Of a stretch of 64,000 nt of DNA, positions 36,282-44,340 are shown piece by piece. Source of the stretch: an uncultured Verrucomicrobiota bacterium (GTDB lineage: Bacteria > Verrucomicrobiota > Kiritimatiellia > Kiritimatiellales > Tichowtungiaceae); assembly GCA_903831085.1 (NCBI GenBank), contig CAIKWE010000044.1, positions 89,138-153,137 on the forward strand. The letters are read 5' to 3'. A program made the translations under genes and the position numbers. The notes below the pieces were generated by a model. That model ran no database searches. It worked only from the letters and a program-made list of their open reading frames with translations, and was not told the origin of the DNA. Each line of letters starts with the position of its first letter. The stretch's first letter is position 1.

Positions 36282-36307
36282 AGACCGCACAAGCTAACAA
36301 AGCACGC

Positions 36308-36346
36308 TTCCGATGTCTGGAACAATTTTTTCCCAATGTTTGGAAA
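36308..36346. repeat. Palindrome pair upstream of mutS and the EF-G-like gene
   Basis: TTCCGATGTCTGGAA (36308-36322) and TCCCAATGTTTGGAAA (36331-36346) are separated by an A/T-rich 8-bp spacer in the 170-bp divergent region between mutS and the EF-G-like gene. The rest of this region shows no clear promoter to me. Confidence 0.65.
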
Positions 36347-36451
36347 ATTAATTGCGACCATTTGCAAAGCCGTGTACCTTGGCATCCTCATGCGCCGCGT
36401 TTTGCGCGGAGCCGGTTTTGACTTAAAAAATTAAATCCAAGGAGAGTTGCG

Positions 36452-38497
36452 ATGAAGGGTATTCCGATCTCAGGTGTCCGCAATTTTGCACTGATGGGCC
36501 ACACGGGCAGCGGCAAGACGTCTTTGCTGGATGTGATGCTCAATATCCTTGGAACCAATGAACGCGTCGGCTCGGTGGACGACAAGAGCAGTATGGCCGA
36601 CTGGACGCCCGAAGAGCAGGAGCACGAAATCTCCATCTGGGCGAAACCCTTCGACGGCGTTTACACCGCCGCCAGCGGCAAACAGCGCCGCTTCGTAGTT
36701 CTGGACACTCCCGGCTACGCCGACTTTATCGGCCAGCTCATGGCCGCCGCGGAAATCACCGACGCCGGACTGATTGTGGTGGATGCCATCTCCGGTATTC
36801 AGGTTGGCACCAGCCGCGCATGGAAGGTCTGCGAAAAACGCAACCTGCCGCGCGGTATTGTCATCACCGGCCTCGATAAGCCGGATGCCGACTTCAACAA
36901 AGCGCTGGCCGCTATTAAGGAGATGTGGGGCGATGTGCGCTGTGTGCCGGTTGTTCTACCGACCGCCGACGGTAAGTCGGAAGTGGATATTCTCGACATG
37001 CCGACCGACGCCGTGCCCGCCGATATGGCCGACACCGTGAAGGCGATCCGCGACCACCTGATTGAGCTGGCCGCCGAAACCGACGACAAGATGATGGAAA
37101 AATATTTTAACGGCGAGGAACTAACCGCCGACGAATTTTCCAACGGCCTGCGCAAGGCGGTTCACGAAGCGCACCTGATTCCCGTTTTTGCTTGCTCGGC
37201 CAAAACGAAAATCGGCGTGAAGGAAACGATGGACTCCATCAGCCGTCTCTTCCCGTCGCCGGAAGACTATCCGGTTAAATGCGCCGACGGCCATGAAGTG
37301 GCCACCGGCGAAAACGAGCCGTTCGCTGGACTCGTCTGGCGCTCGGTGAACGATGCGTTCACCGGTCAGATCAGCTTTGTGCGCGTCTATCGCGGCTCGC
37401 TCAAGCCCAACTCCGAAGTGCTCAACGTCACCAAAGGCGAAAAGGAGCGCATCGGCAGTATTTTCTATATCAACGGCAAAAAGCAGACCGACTGTCAGGA
37501 AGCCAAGGCGGGCGACATTATCGCGCTGCCCAAACTGAAAAACACCTTCCTCAACGACACGCTTTGCGCGCCGGCCGAAAAGATCACCTTCAAGCCGATT
37601 GAGTTTCCGCATCCGGTGAGCGCCTACGCCGTCGAGCCCAAGACCAAAGGCGACGAAGACAAAATCGGCACAGCGCTGCACCGCGCGGCGGACGAAGATC
37701 CGTCCATCCGCGTCGAGCGCAACACCGAAACGCGCGAAACGCTGCTGTGGGGCATGGGCGACATGCACCTCGACGTCACGCTCGAGCACATCCGGAACCG
37801 CAGTAAAGTGGACATCACCCACCACACGCCGAAAGTCGCTTACCGCGAAACCATCACCGGCAACGGCGAAGGCCACTACAAACACAAAAAGCAGTCCGGC
37901 GGCCGCGGCCAGTACGGCGAATGCTACGTGAGGGTTCATCCGCGCGCTCCGGGCGACGACGAATGGTTCGCCAACAAAGTGGTCGGCGGAACCATTCCGC
38001 ACAACTTCATTCCCGCCTGCCAGAAAGGCTTTGTGGAAGGCATGTCCAAAGGCCCGCTGGTCGGTGCCGAAGTGAGCAACCTCAAAGTGGAACTCTACGA
38101 CGGCTCCTACCACGACGTGGACTCGTCTGAAGTCGCCTTCAAAATCGCCGGCTCGCGCGCCCTGCACGAAGCGATTGAAAAAGCGCGGCCGGTTCTGCTC
38201 GAACCGATCATGACCATCGCCATCACCGTGCCCGACGAGTACATGGGCGACATCACCGGTATCCTCAACACCAAGCGCGGCCGTATTCTCGGCATGGGCG
38301 TGGACGAAGGGATGCAGGTCATCACCGCCGAAGTGCCGCAGGTCGAAACCTTCAAATTCTGTTCCGAACTGCGCTCCATCACCGGCGGACGCGGCTCGTT
38401 CGAGCTGACCTTTGCCCGCTACGAACAGGTCGCCGCCAACATCGCCCAGAAAGTCATCGCCGCCGCCCAGAAAGACAAAGTCGCCGTCGAGGATTGA
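36452..38497 (+). CDS. EF-G-like translational GTPase with altered G4 motif
   Basis: 681-aa protein with the full EF-G domain order (G, II, III, IV, V) and a good AAGGAGAG site before the ATG. G1 reads GHTGSGKT (16-23), as in the EF-G-2/FusA2 group rather than the AHIDAGKT of canonical EF-G. G3 is DTPGY (85-89). Where the guanine-specificity motif NKxD should be, the protein has VITGLDKPDADF (TGLD, 139-142), so the Asn and Lys are missing. Domain IV (GHYKHKKQSGGRGQYGECYVRV) and V (PDEYMGDITGILNTKRGRILGM) are well kept. It is likely an accessory EF-G-like factor; canonical fusA would lie elsewhere. A palindrome-pair hairpin follows. Confidence 0.88.
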   Translation: MKGIPISGVRNFALMGHTGSGKTSLLDVMLNILGTNERVGSVDDKSSMADWTPEEQEHEISIWAKPFDGVYTAASGKQRRFVVLDTPGYADFIGQLMAAAEITDAGLIVVDAISGIQVGTSRAWKVCEKRNLPRGIVITGLDKPDADFNKALAAIKEMWGDVRCVPVVLPTADGKSEVDILDMPTDAVPADMADTVKAIRDHLIELAAETDDKMMEKYFNGEELTADEFSNGLRKAVHEAHLIPVFACSAKTKIGVKETMDSISRLFPSPEDYPVKCADGHEVATGENEPFAGLVWRSVNDAFTGQISFVRVYRGSLKPNSEVLNVTKGEKERIGSIFYINGKKQTDCQEAKAGDIIALPKLKNTFLNDTLCAPAEKITFKPIEFPHPVSAYAVEPKTKGDEDKIGTALHRAADEDPSIRVERNTETRETLLWGMGDMHLDVTLEHIRNRSKVDITHHTPKVAYRETITGNGEGHYKHKKQSGGRGQYGECYVRVHPRAPGDDEWFANKVVGGTIPHNFIPACQKGFVEGMSKGPLVGAEVSNLKVELYDGSYHDVDSSEVAFKIAGSRALHEAIEKARPVLLEPIMTIAITVPDEYMGDITGILNTKRGRILGMGVDEGMQVITAEVPQVETFKFCSELRSITGGRGSFELTFARYEQVAANIAQKVIAAAQKDKVAVED

Positions 38498-38502
38498 TCT
38501 GA

Positions 38503-38543
38503 TTTTCCAAGGGCTGGAAGAAATTCTTCCAACCCTTGGAAAT
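38503..38543. terminator. Long hairpin from two fused palindromes after the EF-G-like gene
   Basis: TTCCAAGGGCTGGAAGAA is followed after two bases by its near-perfect complement TTCTTCCAACCCTTGGAA (one G-T pair). The two palindrome copies thus make one long stem that starts about 8 bp after the stop codon. A terminator role is likely although no T-run follows. Confidence 0.55.
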
Positions 38544-38576
38544 TGGAGCGGATACAACAGACGAAAATTGCTGGAT

Positions 38577-38590
38577 TGAAGGATCCTTCA
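38577..38590. repeat. 14-bp perfect palindrome TGAAGGATCCTTCA
   Basis: A perfect palindrome, TGAAGGATCCTTCA, lies 41 bp upstream of the AT-rich orphan membrane gene at 38631. It is unlike the TTCCAA family and is seen once; it could be an operator for that gene. Confidence 0.4.
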
Positions 38591-38630
38591 TATAAAGCCA
38601 TGGGATGTTTGTGAAAAGTATGGGGGCACA

Positions 38631-39029
38631 ATGATGAGAAAATTAAACCTGATATTTTTTGCGATAAGTATTTTGATTTTTTCTTTTTTGAATTTTATTC
38701 CGCCGGCCTTTTATTCTGCGCATAGTTTAGTTGTCTATGCGGCGGTTTCAGTTTTGATGGTTGTTGTCTACATCACCACAATAGTTCTTTTAGTAGAGGA
38801 ACCTTTTAGGGCGTGGAAAAGATTCATCACAGTGTTGGTTTTCATGAGCTCTGGGCTATTGAGTGAGTATGTGATTTATCTTGTGAAAACAAACGGCTTC
38901 AGTCCCCTTGATTGGATGGGTACGGTGTTCTTTTGCGTTGATTTCGCATATATACTGCTTTTTAGCTCCGTCACATTTTGGCTGGTTTTTTTGCTCCTGA
39001 AAAGAAAAGGGGTCCGTCCTGTAAATTAA
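38631..39029 (+). CDS. AT-rich orphan small membrane protein (four helices)
   Basis: Not recognised. The 132-aa product has four hydrophobic helices (LIFFAISILIFSFLNFI; LVVYAAVSVLMVVVYITTIVLLV; FITVLVFMSSGLLSEYVIYLV; VDFAYILLFSSVTFWLVFLLL) with short charged loops. Its coding DNA is visibly richer in A and T than all neighbours except the lipoprotein gene at 58875, suggesting recent acquisition. The last codons (KRKGVRPVN) and stop are formed by the dispersed TCCTATAAATTAATGA repeat element that begins inside the gene, so the original 3' end may have been replaced. ATG codons at 38631 and 38634 are both possible. Confidence 0.6.
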   Translation: MMRKLNLIFFAISILIFSFLNFIPPAFYSAHSLVVYAAVSVLMVVVYITTIVLLVEEPFRAWKRFITVLVFMSSGLLSEYVIYLVKTNGFSPLDWMGTVFFCVDFAYILLFSSVTFWLVFLLLKRKGVRPVN

Positions 39030-39110
39030 TGATTTTGCCGCGCGGGCTGATTTTAAGATTTCCCGCGTCGCTCGCCTACGCGAGCAAGCGGCAGGCAAAC
39101 CTTGGAAGAA
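39010..39110 (+). repeat. TCCTATAAATTAATGA repeat element, copy 1
   Basis: Starts with GGGGTCCGTCCTGTAAATTAATGA, continues ATTTTGCCGCGCGGGCTGAT and TCCCGCGTCGCTCGC, and ends GCGAGCAAGCGGCAGGCAAACCTTGGAA. Copy 2 at 39881 has the same blocks in the same order, and copy 3 at 58779 (minus) shares the first block. The element ends in a half palindrome and merges with the leader of pcm. Confidence 0.65.
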
Positions 39111-39125
39111 TTCGCGGAGGGTTCC

Positions 39126-39779
39126 GTGAAGAAGAGCGAAGCAGACTGGGCGGAGGAACGCCAGGAGATGGTACGGCTGCTGGCGGGGTTTTACCGTATT
39201 CACGACGAACGGATACTTCGCGCGATGGAGGAGATTCCCCGTCATCTTTTTGTCCCTGAACGGTTCCGTCTGATCGCCGATCCGTACGGCGATCATCCTT
39301 GTCCGATCGGATGCGGCCAGACCATTTCCCAGCCCTATATCGTGGTGTACATGACGGAGAAGCTGAATCCGCAGCTGGGCGAAAAGGTGCTGGAGATCGG
39401 TACCGGTTCGGGTTATCAGGCGGCGGTGCTGGCGGCGACGGGCGCGGAGGTTTATACCATCGAAACAGTTCCCGAACTGGCGGAGCACGCTCGGCAGGTT
39501 CTTAAGGAAAACGGTTTTGACAAGGTGCAGGTGCGCTGCGGCGACGGCTATGCGGGCTGGCCGGAAGCCGCACCGTTCGATGTGATTATCGGCACCTGCG
39601 CGCCGGAGGCGGTTCCGCTGGTACTGGTCGAGCAGTTGGCCGAAGGCGGGCGGATGATGCTTCCGGTCGGCACAGGAATCCAGCGGCTGGTGATTTTACG
39701 GCGGCGCGGCGGAGTGCTGACTCAGGAGGATGATCTTCCGGTCCGTTTTGTGCCGATGGTTCATACCAAAACCGTATGA
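39126..39779 (+). CDS. pcm: Protein-L-isoaspartate O-methyltransferase
   Basis: Methylates L-isoaspartyl residues with SAM to start repair of aged proteins. It has the family motif GCGQTISQPYIVVYMTE, SAM motif VLEIGTGSGYQAAVLA, and FDVIIGTCAPEAVPLVLVEQLAEGGRMMLPVG. The TTG at 39102 lies in the repeat element, so I choose the GTG at 39126, which has GGAGG five bases upstream and gives 217 aa, the usual size. The leader is derived from the intergenic repeat, so its promoter may lie in or before that element. Confidence 0.92.
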   Translation: MKKSEADWAEERQEMVRLLAGFYRIHDERILRAMEEIPRHLFVPERFRLIADPYGDHPCPIGCGQTISQPYIVVYMTEKLNPQLGEKVLEIGTGSGYQAAVLAATGAEVYTIETVPELAEHARQVLKENGFDKVQVRCGDGYAGWPEAAPFDVIIGTCAPEAVPLVLVEQLAEGGRMMLPVGTGIQRLVILRRRGGVLTQEDDLPVRFVPMVHTKTV

Positions 39780-39785
39780 CATTCG

Positions 39786-39857
39786 GTACAGGCGCGGCCA
39801 CCGTCCGCACCCACAGTAAGAACGATTTTCTGTAGCCGCGTCCGTTGGGCGCGGTAA
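39786..39857. repeat. GCGCGGCCACCGT repeat family, copy 1
   Basis: ACAGGCGCGGCCACCGTCCG (from 39787) and TGTAGCCGCGTCCGTTGGGC (from 39831) form an imperfect inverted repeat directly after pcm. Copies recur at 46678 and 58664. It looks like a REP-type element. Confidence 0.65.
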
Positions 39858-39880
39858 TAAAAACCGGAAGCGGAACGGGG

Positions 39881-40038
39881 CCCATCCTATAAAATTAATG
39901 ATTTTGCCGAGCAGGCTGATCTTGAAAGTTCCCGCGTCGCTCGCTTACCGCGTCCCTTGCGCCAGCCGCTGCCCGAGCGGCAGCGAGCGGCGCGGGAAGC
40001 GACGGGGCGCGAGCAAGCGGCAGGCATGCCTTGGAAAT
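39881..40038 (+). repeat. TCCTATAAATTAATGA repeat element, copy 2 (with insertion)
   Basis: Fills most of the 386-bp gap between pcm and yebC together with the copy-1 GCGCGG repeat. It reads CCATCCTATAAAATTAATGA, TTTTGCCGAGCAGGCTGATC, TCCCGCGTCGCTCGCTTACC, then about 60 bp of extra GC-rich sequence not in copy 1, and ends GCGAGCAAGCGGCAGGCATGCCTTGGAA. A further palindrome variant (TTCCAATGTCTGGAG) lies at 40113. The remaining gap shows nothing else I can name. Confidence 0.65.
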
Positions 40039-40165
40039 CTGTCGGGTGAGCAGTCGGCTCGAAGCGTGAGAAAACGGTTTATTTCGGTGTGCCGGTTGTG
40101 TATAAAGCGCGGTTCCAATGTCTGGAGAGACGGACGGTTTATTGTGATTTAGACGGGAGGTTTTC

Positions 40166-40915
40166 ATGTCAGGACATAGTAAGTGGGCCAATATTAAGAT
40201 CAGAAAAGGCAAAGCGGATGCCGTGCGCGGCAAGGTGTTCAGCAAGATTGCCAAGGAAATGACCGTGTCAGCGCGGATGGGCGGCGGCGATCCGGCGGGC
40301 AATATTACGCTGCGTTCGCTGATCGTGAAGGCCAAGTCTGTGAATATGCCCAACGACAACATTGACCGTGCCATCAAAAAAGGAACCGGTGAGCTTGAGG
40401 GCGGCGCGTTGGAAGAGCTGATGTACGAAGCCTACGCACCGGGCGGAGTTGGTATTCTCGTTCAGGCTCTGACTGATAATAAAAACCGTGCGGCTTCCGA
40501 GATTCGGAATGCGTTCACCAAGAACGGCGCGAGTCTGGCCCAGCAGGGGGCCGTCAGCCGCAGTTTCCAGCGCAAGGGACAGATTTATATTGATGCCGCC
40601 GGAGTGGATGAAGACACTCTGATGAATATCGTGCTCGAAGCGGGCGCTGAGGATATGCGCCGAGACGGCGACCAGTTTGAAGTGCTGACGGCGTTCACCG
40701 ACTATTCCGCCGTGTGCGAGGCGATTTCGAAAGCCAGCATTGCCACCGCCTCGTCGGAGCTGACGATGCTTCCCGAAATGCCGACCGAGATTAAGGATAA
40801 GGCCAAGGCCCAGCAGGTGATGAAGCTGATCGAAGCCTTGGAAGAACTCGACGATGTCCAGAATGTCTACGGCGCATTTGAAATTCCCGACGCCATTCTG
40901 GCGGAAATGGAATGA
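40166..40915 (+). CDS. yebC: YebC/PmpR (TACO1) family protein
   Basis: Begins with the family hallmark MSGHSKWANIKIRKGKADAVRGKVFSKIAKEM and continues GGDPAGNITLRSLIVKAKSVNMPNDNIDRAIKKGTGE and YEAYAPGGVGILVQALTDNKNRAASEIRNAFTKNG. At 249 aa it is full length. Family members are described as DNA-binding regulators or as translation factors that relieve ribosome stalling. The ATG follows GGGAGG. Placement before ruvC, with a 4-nt overlap, is common and suggests co-expression. Confidence 0.96.
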   Translation: MSGHSKWANIKIRKGKADAVRGKVFSKIAKEMTVSARMGGGDPAGNITLRSLIVKAKSVNMPNDNIDRAIKKGTGELEGGALEELMYEAYAPGGVGILVQALTDNKNRAASEIRNAFTKNGASLAQQGAVSRSFQRKGQIYIDAAGVDEDTLMNIVLEAGAEDMRRDGDQFEVLTAFTDYSAVCEAISKASIATASSELTMLPEMPTEIKDKAKAQQVMKLIEALEELDDVQNVYGAFEIPDAILAEME

Positions 40916-41418
40916 ATAAAGTCCGTATCTTAGGCGTCGACACCTCGCTGCGCTCGTCGGGCGTGGCGGTGATTGAGGTTTCTGGCCAGAAAATGCGCGC
41001 GCTGGCTTACGGCCGGATTCAGAATAAGCCGTCTTTGCCGCACACCGGCTGTCTGGCGGCGATTCATCAGGAGATCGATAAGCTGATTACCGAATTTTCC
41101 CCCGACGAAGCCGCCATTGAGGGCGCCTTTTTCGCCAAGAACGCCAAAACGGCGATGATTCTCGGCCAGGCGCGCGGCGTGGTGCTGGCCGCCTGCGCAC
41201 TGCGCAGTCTGCCGGTCTATGAATACTCGCCGCGCTCGATAAAGCAGGCGACGGTCGGGGCTGGAGCCGCCACCAAAGAGCAGGTGGCCAAGATGGTAAT
41301 GCGTTTGCTGGGACTGGCCGAACAGTCACAAGAGGATGCGGCGGATGCACTTGCGGCGGCGATCTGCCACGCCCACCAACGCGGCCTGCCGGAAGCCTTG
41401 CGTTCAAAACCGGTTTAA
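40912..41418 (+). CDS. ruvC: Holliday junction resolvase RuvC
   Basis: Endonuclease that cuts Holliday junctions. The RNase H-like fold shows the first catalytic Asp in ILGVDTSLRSSGVAVIE, the Glu in DEAAIEGAFFAKNAKTAMILGQARG, SPRSIKQATVGAGAATKEQVAKMV and the final Asp pair in QEDAADALAAAICHAH. At 168 aa it is complete. It overlaps yebC by 4 nt. ruvA and ruvB are not in the window. Confidence 0.94.
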   Translation: MNKVRILGVDTSLRSSGVAVIEVSGQKMRALAYGRIQNKPSLPHTGCLAAIHQEIDKLITEFSPDEAAIEGAFFAKNAKTAMILGQARGVVLAACALRSLPVYEYSPRSIKQATVGAGAATKEQVAKMVMRLLGLAEQSQEDAADALAAAICHAHQRGLPEALRSKPV

Positions 41419-41463
41419 TGTAGTTTCCGAACCCTGTTTAAGAAACAAAAGGAGAATCACCTG

Positions 41464-41934
41464 ATGGAACTCAAGGAAATCAAGAAAATCGTCGAGATGA
41501 TGACCGAGAACGACCTCGCGGAATTTTTGCTCGAAGAAGAGGCTTTTACCCTGCAGCTCAAACGCGGTACCGCTGGCATCACCCAGATCGTTTCCGCCCC
41601 GCACCAGATGGTGGCCGCTCCGGCCGCCGCTCCGGCTCCTGCCGCGGCCCCGGCCGCCGCTCCCGCCGCGCCTGCCGCTAACGGGAATGAAGGGCTGATT
41701 GAAATCAAGTCCCCGATGGTCGGCACCTTCTACCGTTCGCCGTCGCCGGATGCCGATTCCTTCGTGCAGATCGGTCAGGATATCACGGCTGACAGCGTCG
41801 TCTGTATTATCGAGGCCATGAAGGTGATGAACGAGATTCAGGCTGAGGTGAAGGGCAAGATTAAGAAGATCCTTGTGGATAACGCCACACCCGTACAGTT
41901 TGGTCAGGCGCTCTTCCTCGTCGAACCGGCTTAG
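41464..41934 (+). CDS. accB: Biotin carboxyl carrier protein of acetyl-CoA carboxylase
   Basis: Carries biotin between the carboxylase and transferase sites in fatty-acid synthesis. The N-terminal domain (MELKEIKKIVEMMTENDLAEFLLEEE) is joined by an Ala/Pro-rich linker (about residues 53-72) to the biotinyl domain, whose biotin lysine is in EAMKVMNEI. The thumb-type segment SPMVGTFYRSPSPDADSF is present. At 156 aa it is typical. AAGGAG precedes the ATG, and accC follows after 48 bp. Confidence 0.97.
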   Translation: MELKEIKKIVEMMTENDLAEFLLEEEAFTLQLKRGTAGITQIVSAPHQMVAAPAAAPAPAAAPAAAPAAPAANGNEGLIEIKSPMVGTFYRSPSPDADSFVQIGQDITADSVVCIIEAMKVMNEIQAEVKGKIKKILVDNATPVQFGQALFLVEPA

Positions 41935-41982
41935 TCAAATCGACTGCCGACTGAATCTGATATCTGAACCACGGGATTTCCT

Positions 41983-43347
41983 ATGTTCGAAAAAGTACTG
42001 ATTGCCAATCGCGGCGAAATTGCGCTACGGATTATCCGGGCCTGCAAAGAGCTGGGCATCCGCTCGGTCGCGGTTTATTCGGAAGCGGATGAGGAATCGC
42101 TCCACGTTCAGATGGCCGACGAGGCCATTTGTATCGGACCGGCCGCCTCCTCTTCCAGTTACCTCAAAATGGCTAACATTATCAGTGCCGCCGAGGTGGC
42201 GGATGTGGACGCCATTCACCCCGGCTACGGCTTTCTGGCCGAAAACGCGCACTTCGCCGAAATCTGCCGGGACTGCAACATCACCTTTATCGGGCCCGAT
42301 CCGGAAATTATCCGCAAAATGGGCGACAAGGCCATTGCGCGCGACACGATGAAAGCGGCCGGCGTGCCGATCACTCCCGGCAGCGACGGGATTCTCGCCA
42401 CCAAGGAAGAAGCGCTGGAACTGGCTCATAAAATGGGTTATCCGGTGCTGATCAAAGCGGTCGCTGGCGGTGGCGGCAAAGGGATGCGCGTGGCGCATAA
42501 CGACGTCAGTCTGGCGCAGGGTTTTATGATGGCCAGCGCCGAAGCCGGGAGTGCGTTTGGGAATCCCGATGTGTTCATGGAAAAATATATCGAGTCCGCC
42601 CGGCACGTCGAAGTACAGATCATCGGCGATAAGCACGGCAACGTGGTTCACCTTGGCGAACGCGACTGCAGTATTCAGCGCCGCCACCAGAAGCTGGTGG
42701 AAGAGTCGCCCTGTCCGGCGCTTTCTCCCGAAGAGCGTAAAGCGCTCGGCGACGCCGGCGTGAAGGCCGCTAAGTCCGTGGGATACAACAGCGCCGGCAC
42801 GCTGGAGTTCCTGTACGACGAAAAGGCCAAAAAGTTTTACTTCATGGAAATGAACACCCGTATTCAGGTGGAACATACCGTCAGCGAAGAAGTGACCGGC
42901 ATCGATTTGGTGAAGGAGCAGATTCTGGTCGCGGCCGGCAGAAAGCTTTCCTTCACGCAGGACGATGTGAAGGTTCGCTATCACGCCATCGAATTTCGTG
43001 TGAACGCCGAAGATCCCTATAAGAACTTCACTCCGTCGCCCGGCAAAGTCGAAGCGGTGCATTTTCCAGGAGGTCCCGGCATCCGGATTGATTCACATGT
43101 CTACAGCGGCTGCACCATTTCGCCTTATTACGACAGTATGATCGCCAAAATCATTGCCCGCGGCGCCACGCGCGAAGAGGCGCTCCAACGCCTGCACCGC
43201 GCACTCGAGGAGTTCACCATCAATGGTCCGCACACCACGGTGCCGGTCGGTATGGCGCTGTTGAAGGACAACCGCTTCCGCCGCGGCGAGTACAACACCG
43301 CTTTCCTTGAAAAATTCATGCGCGAAAACTTTATGGTCGACCGGTGA
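41983..43347 (+). CDS. accC: Biotin carboxylase of acetyl-CoA carboxylase
   Basis: ATP-dependent carboxylation of biotin on AccB. ATP-grasp enzyme of 454 aa with [26 protein letters not shown], the Gly-rich loop [59 protein letters not shown], and [25 protein letters not shown]. All key motifs are intact. It is downstream of accB; the transferase genes accA/accD are elsewhere. Confidence 0.97.
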   Translation: MFEKVLIANRGEIALRIIRACKELGIRSVAVYSEADEESLHVQMADEAICIGPAASSSSYLKMANIISAAEVADVDAIHPGYGFLAENAHFAEICRDCNITFIGPDPEIIRKMGDKAIARDTMKAAGVPITPGSDGILATKEEALELAHKMGYPVLIKAVAGGGGKGMRVAHNDVSLAQGFMMASAEAGSAFGNPDVFMEKYIESARHVEVQIIGDKHGNVVHLGERDCSIQRRHQKLVEESPCPALSPEERKALGDAGVKAAKSVGYNSAGTLEFLYDEKAKKFYFMEMNTRIQVEHTVSEEVTGIDLVKEQILVAAGRKLSFTQDDVKVRYHAIEFRVNAEDPYKNFTPSPGKVEAVHFPGGPGIRIDSHVYSGCTISPYYDSMIAKIIARGATREEALQRLHRALEEFTINGPHTTVPVGMALLKDNRFRRGEYNTAFLEKFMRENFMVDR

Positions 43348-43362
43348 TAAGGAGAGCCCGCT

Positions 43363-43788
43363 ATGAGCAGTAAAAACATGAATGTTCCTCCTTCCCGCAA
43401 CTGGCCCATTCCGGAGGAGAAATCCGACGACGCCGGGCTCGGGACAGTGCGGATTCATAATAATGTCATCGCGGTGATTGCTCATGAAGCGGCTGATCGC
43501 GTGCCTGGCGTGGTTGAACTTTCCGGAACGCTCGTTGATGAAATTGTCGACATTATCGGCAAGCGTCGCGACCGCGGCGTTCGTGTCGCGCTCGAAGCCG
43601 AAAACACCATTGTGGTCGAGTTGACCGCGGTCCTCGAATACGGCGTGCATATTCCTGAAGTTTGTGGAAAATTGCAGTTGGAAGTTCGCAAGGCGGTCGA
43701 GGAAATGACCGGTAAGCGGGTGCAGGCCGTCAATATTTCGGTGCAGAGCATTCGCCGCCCGGTGAAGGATTCCGCAGGAGGGAAATAA
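43363..43788 (+). CDS. Asp23/Gls24-family envelope stress protein
   Basis: 141-aa member of the Asp23/DUF322 family: LGTVRIHNNVIAVIAHEAADRVPGVVELSG is the usual start of the domain and YGVHIPEVCGKLQLEVRKAVEEMTGKRVQAVNISVQSIR its conserved end. In Gram-positives these proteins are membrane-tethered by AmaP and linked to cell-envelope stress. Here the next gene, 1 bp away, encodes an AmaP-like anchor, so the same pairing is likely. The gene follows accC by 15 bp with GGAGA before the ATG. Confidence 0.88.
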   Translation: MSSKNMNVPPSRNWPIPEEKSDDAGLGTVRIHNNVIAVIAHEAADRVPGVVELSGTLVDEIVDIIGKRRDRGVRVALEAENTIVVELTAVLEYGVHIPEVCGKLQLEVRKAVEEMTGKRVQAVNISVQSIRRPVKDSAGGK

Positions 43789-43789
43789 A

Positions 43790-44332
43790 ATGACAAGGTT
43801 TCTCCATGTATTGTCCGGAATAGTGATCTGGTTTCTTTTCGCCGCGGCCGGCGGCGCGCTGATTTATGCCAACGGCCTTCGTGTGGATGAAGGGCAAAGT
43901 ATTCTCCGCTTATTCTATTTCGGCGAAAACTGGCTTCAAGCGATGGGTGTTGGCGGCATCATAGTTCTGCTGTCGCTTCTTTATCTTGTCACCTTCGGGC
44001 CGCGCCGCCCGAAAGCGCGTTACATCTCCTTTGATTCCGGTAACGGCTCTGTCTCCATCAGCGTCAATGCGGTGCGCGAATATATCCGTAAGCTCAGCGG
44101 CGAATTCAGCGCCGTCGTCAGCATCGACCCGAAAATCCGGCCCGAAAAAGACAGCATCAGCATTGATCTGAACGTTAATTTGGTGGCCGGTGCCCGTATT
44201 CCCGAGCTTTCTCAGGCGCTTCAGATGCGGGTTCGCGAAAGCCTGCGCGACGGACTGGGCATTGATGATGTCAAAGAAGTCAAAGTGCTCGTTCAGGAAA
44301 TCACCGTTGAACCGCGCTCTTCCCGCCGGTAA
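43790..44332 (+). CDS. AmaP-like membrane anchor with Asp23-like domain
   Basis: Two N-terminal helices (LHVLSGIVIWFLFAAAGGALIYA; AMGVGGIIVLLSLLYLVTFG) are followed by a cytoplasmic domain (SVSISVNAVREYIRKLSGEFSAVVSIDPKIRP...ISIDLNVNLVAGARIPELSQALQMRVRESL) that resembles Asp23/DUF322. This is the architecture of AmaP, which anchors Asp23 to the membrane. A GGAGGG site overlaps the end of the asp23-like gene. Product is 180 aa. Confidence 0.8.
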   Translation: MTRFLHVLSGIVIWFLFAAAGGALIYANGLRVDEGQSILRLFYFGENWLQAMGVGGIIVLLSLLYLVTFGPRRPKARYISFDSGNGSVSISVNAVREYIRKLSGEFSAVVSIDPKIRPEKDSISIDLNVNLVAGARIPELSQALQMRVRESLRDGLGIDDVKEVKVLVQEITVEPRSSRR

Positions 44333-44340
44333 TTGAACTC

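Noticed and set aside
35160-36434. 424-aa plus-strand ORF opposite mutS
   Set aside because: Arg/His/Gln-rich shadow of mutS; runs through the mutS promoter region without any start signal.
37121-38557. 478-aa minus-strand ORF opposite the EF-G-like gene
   Set aside because: Asp/His/Val/Gly-rich shadow of a clear GTPase gene.
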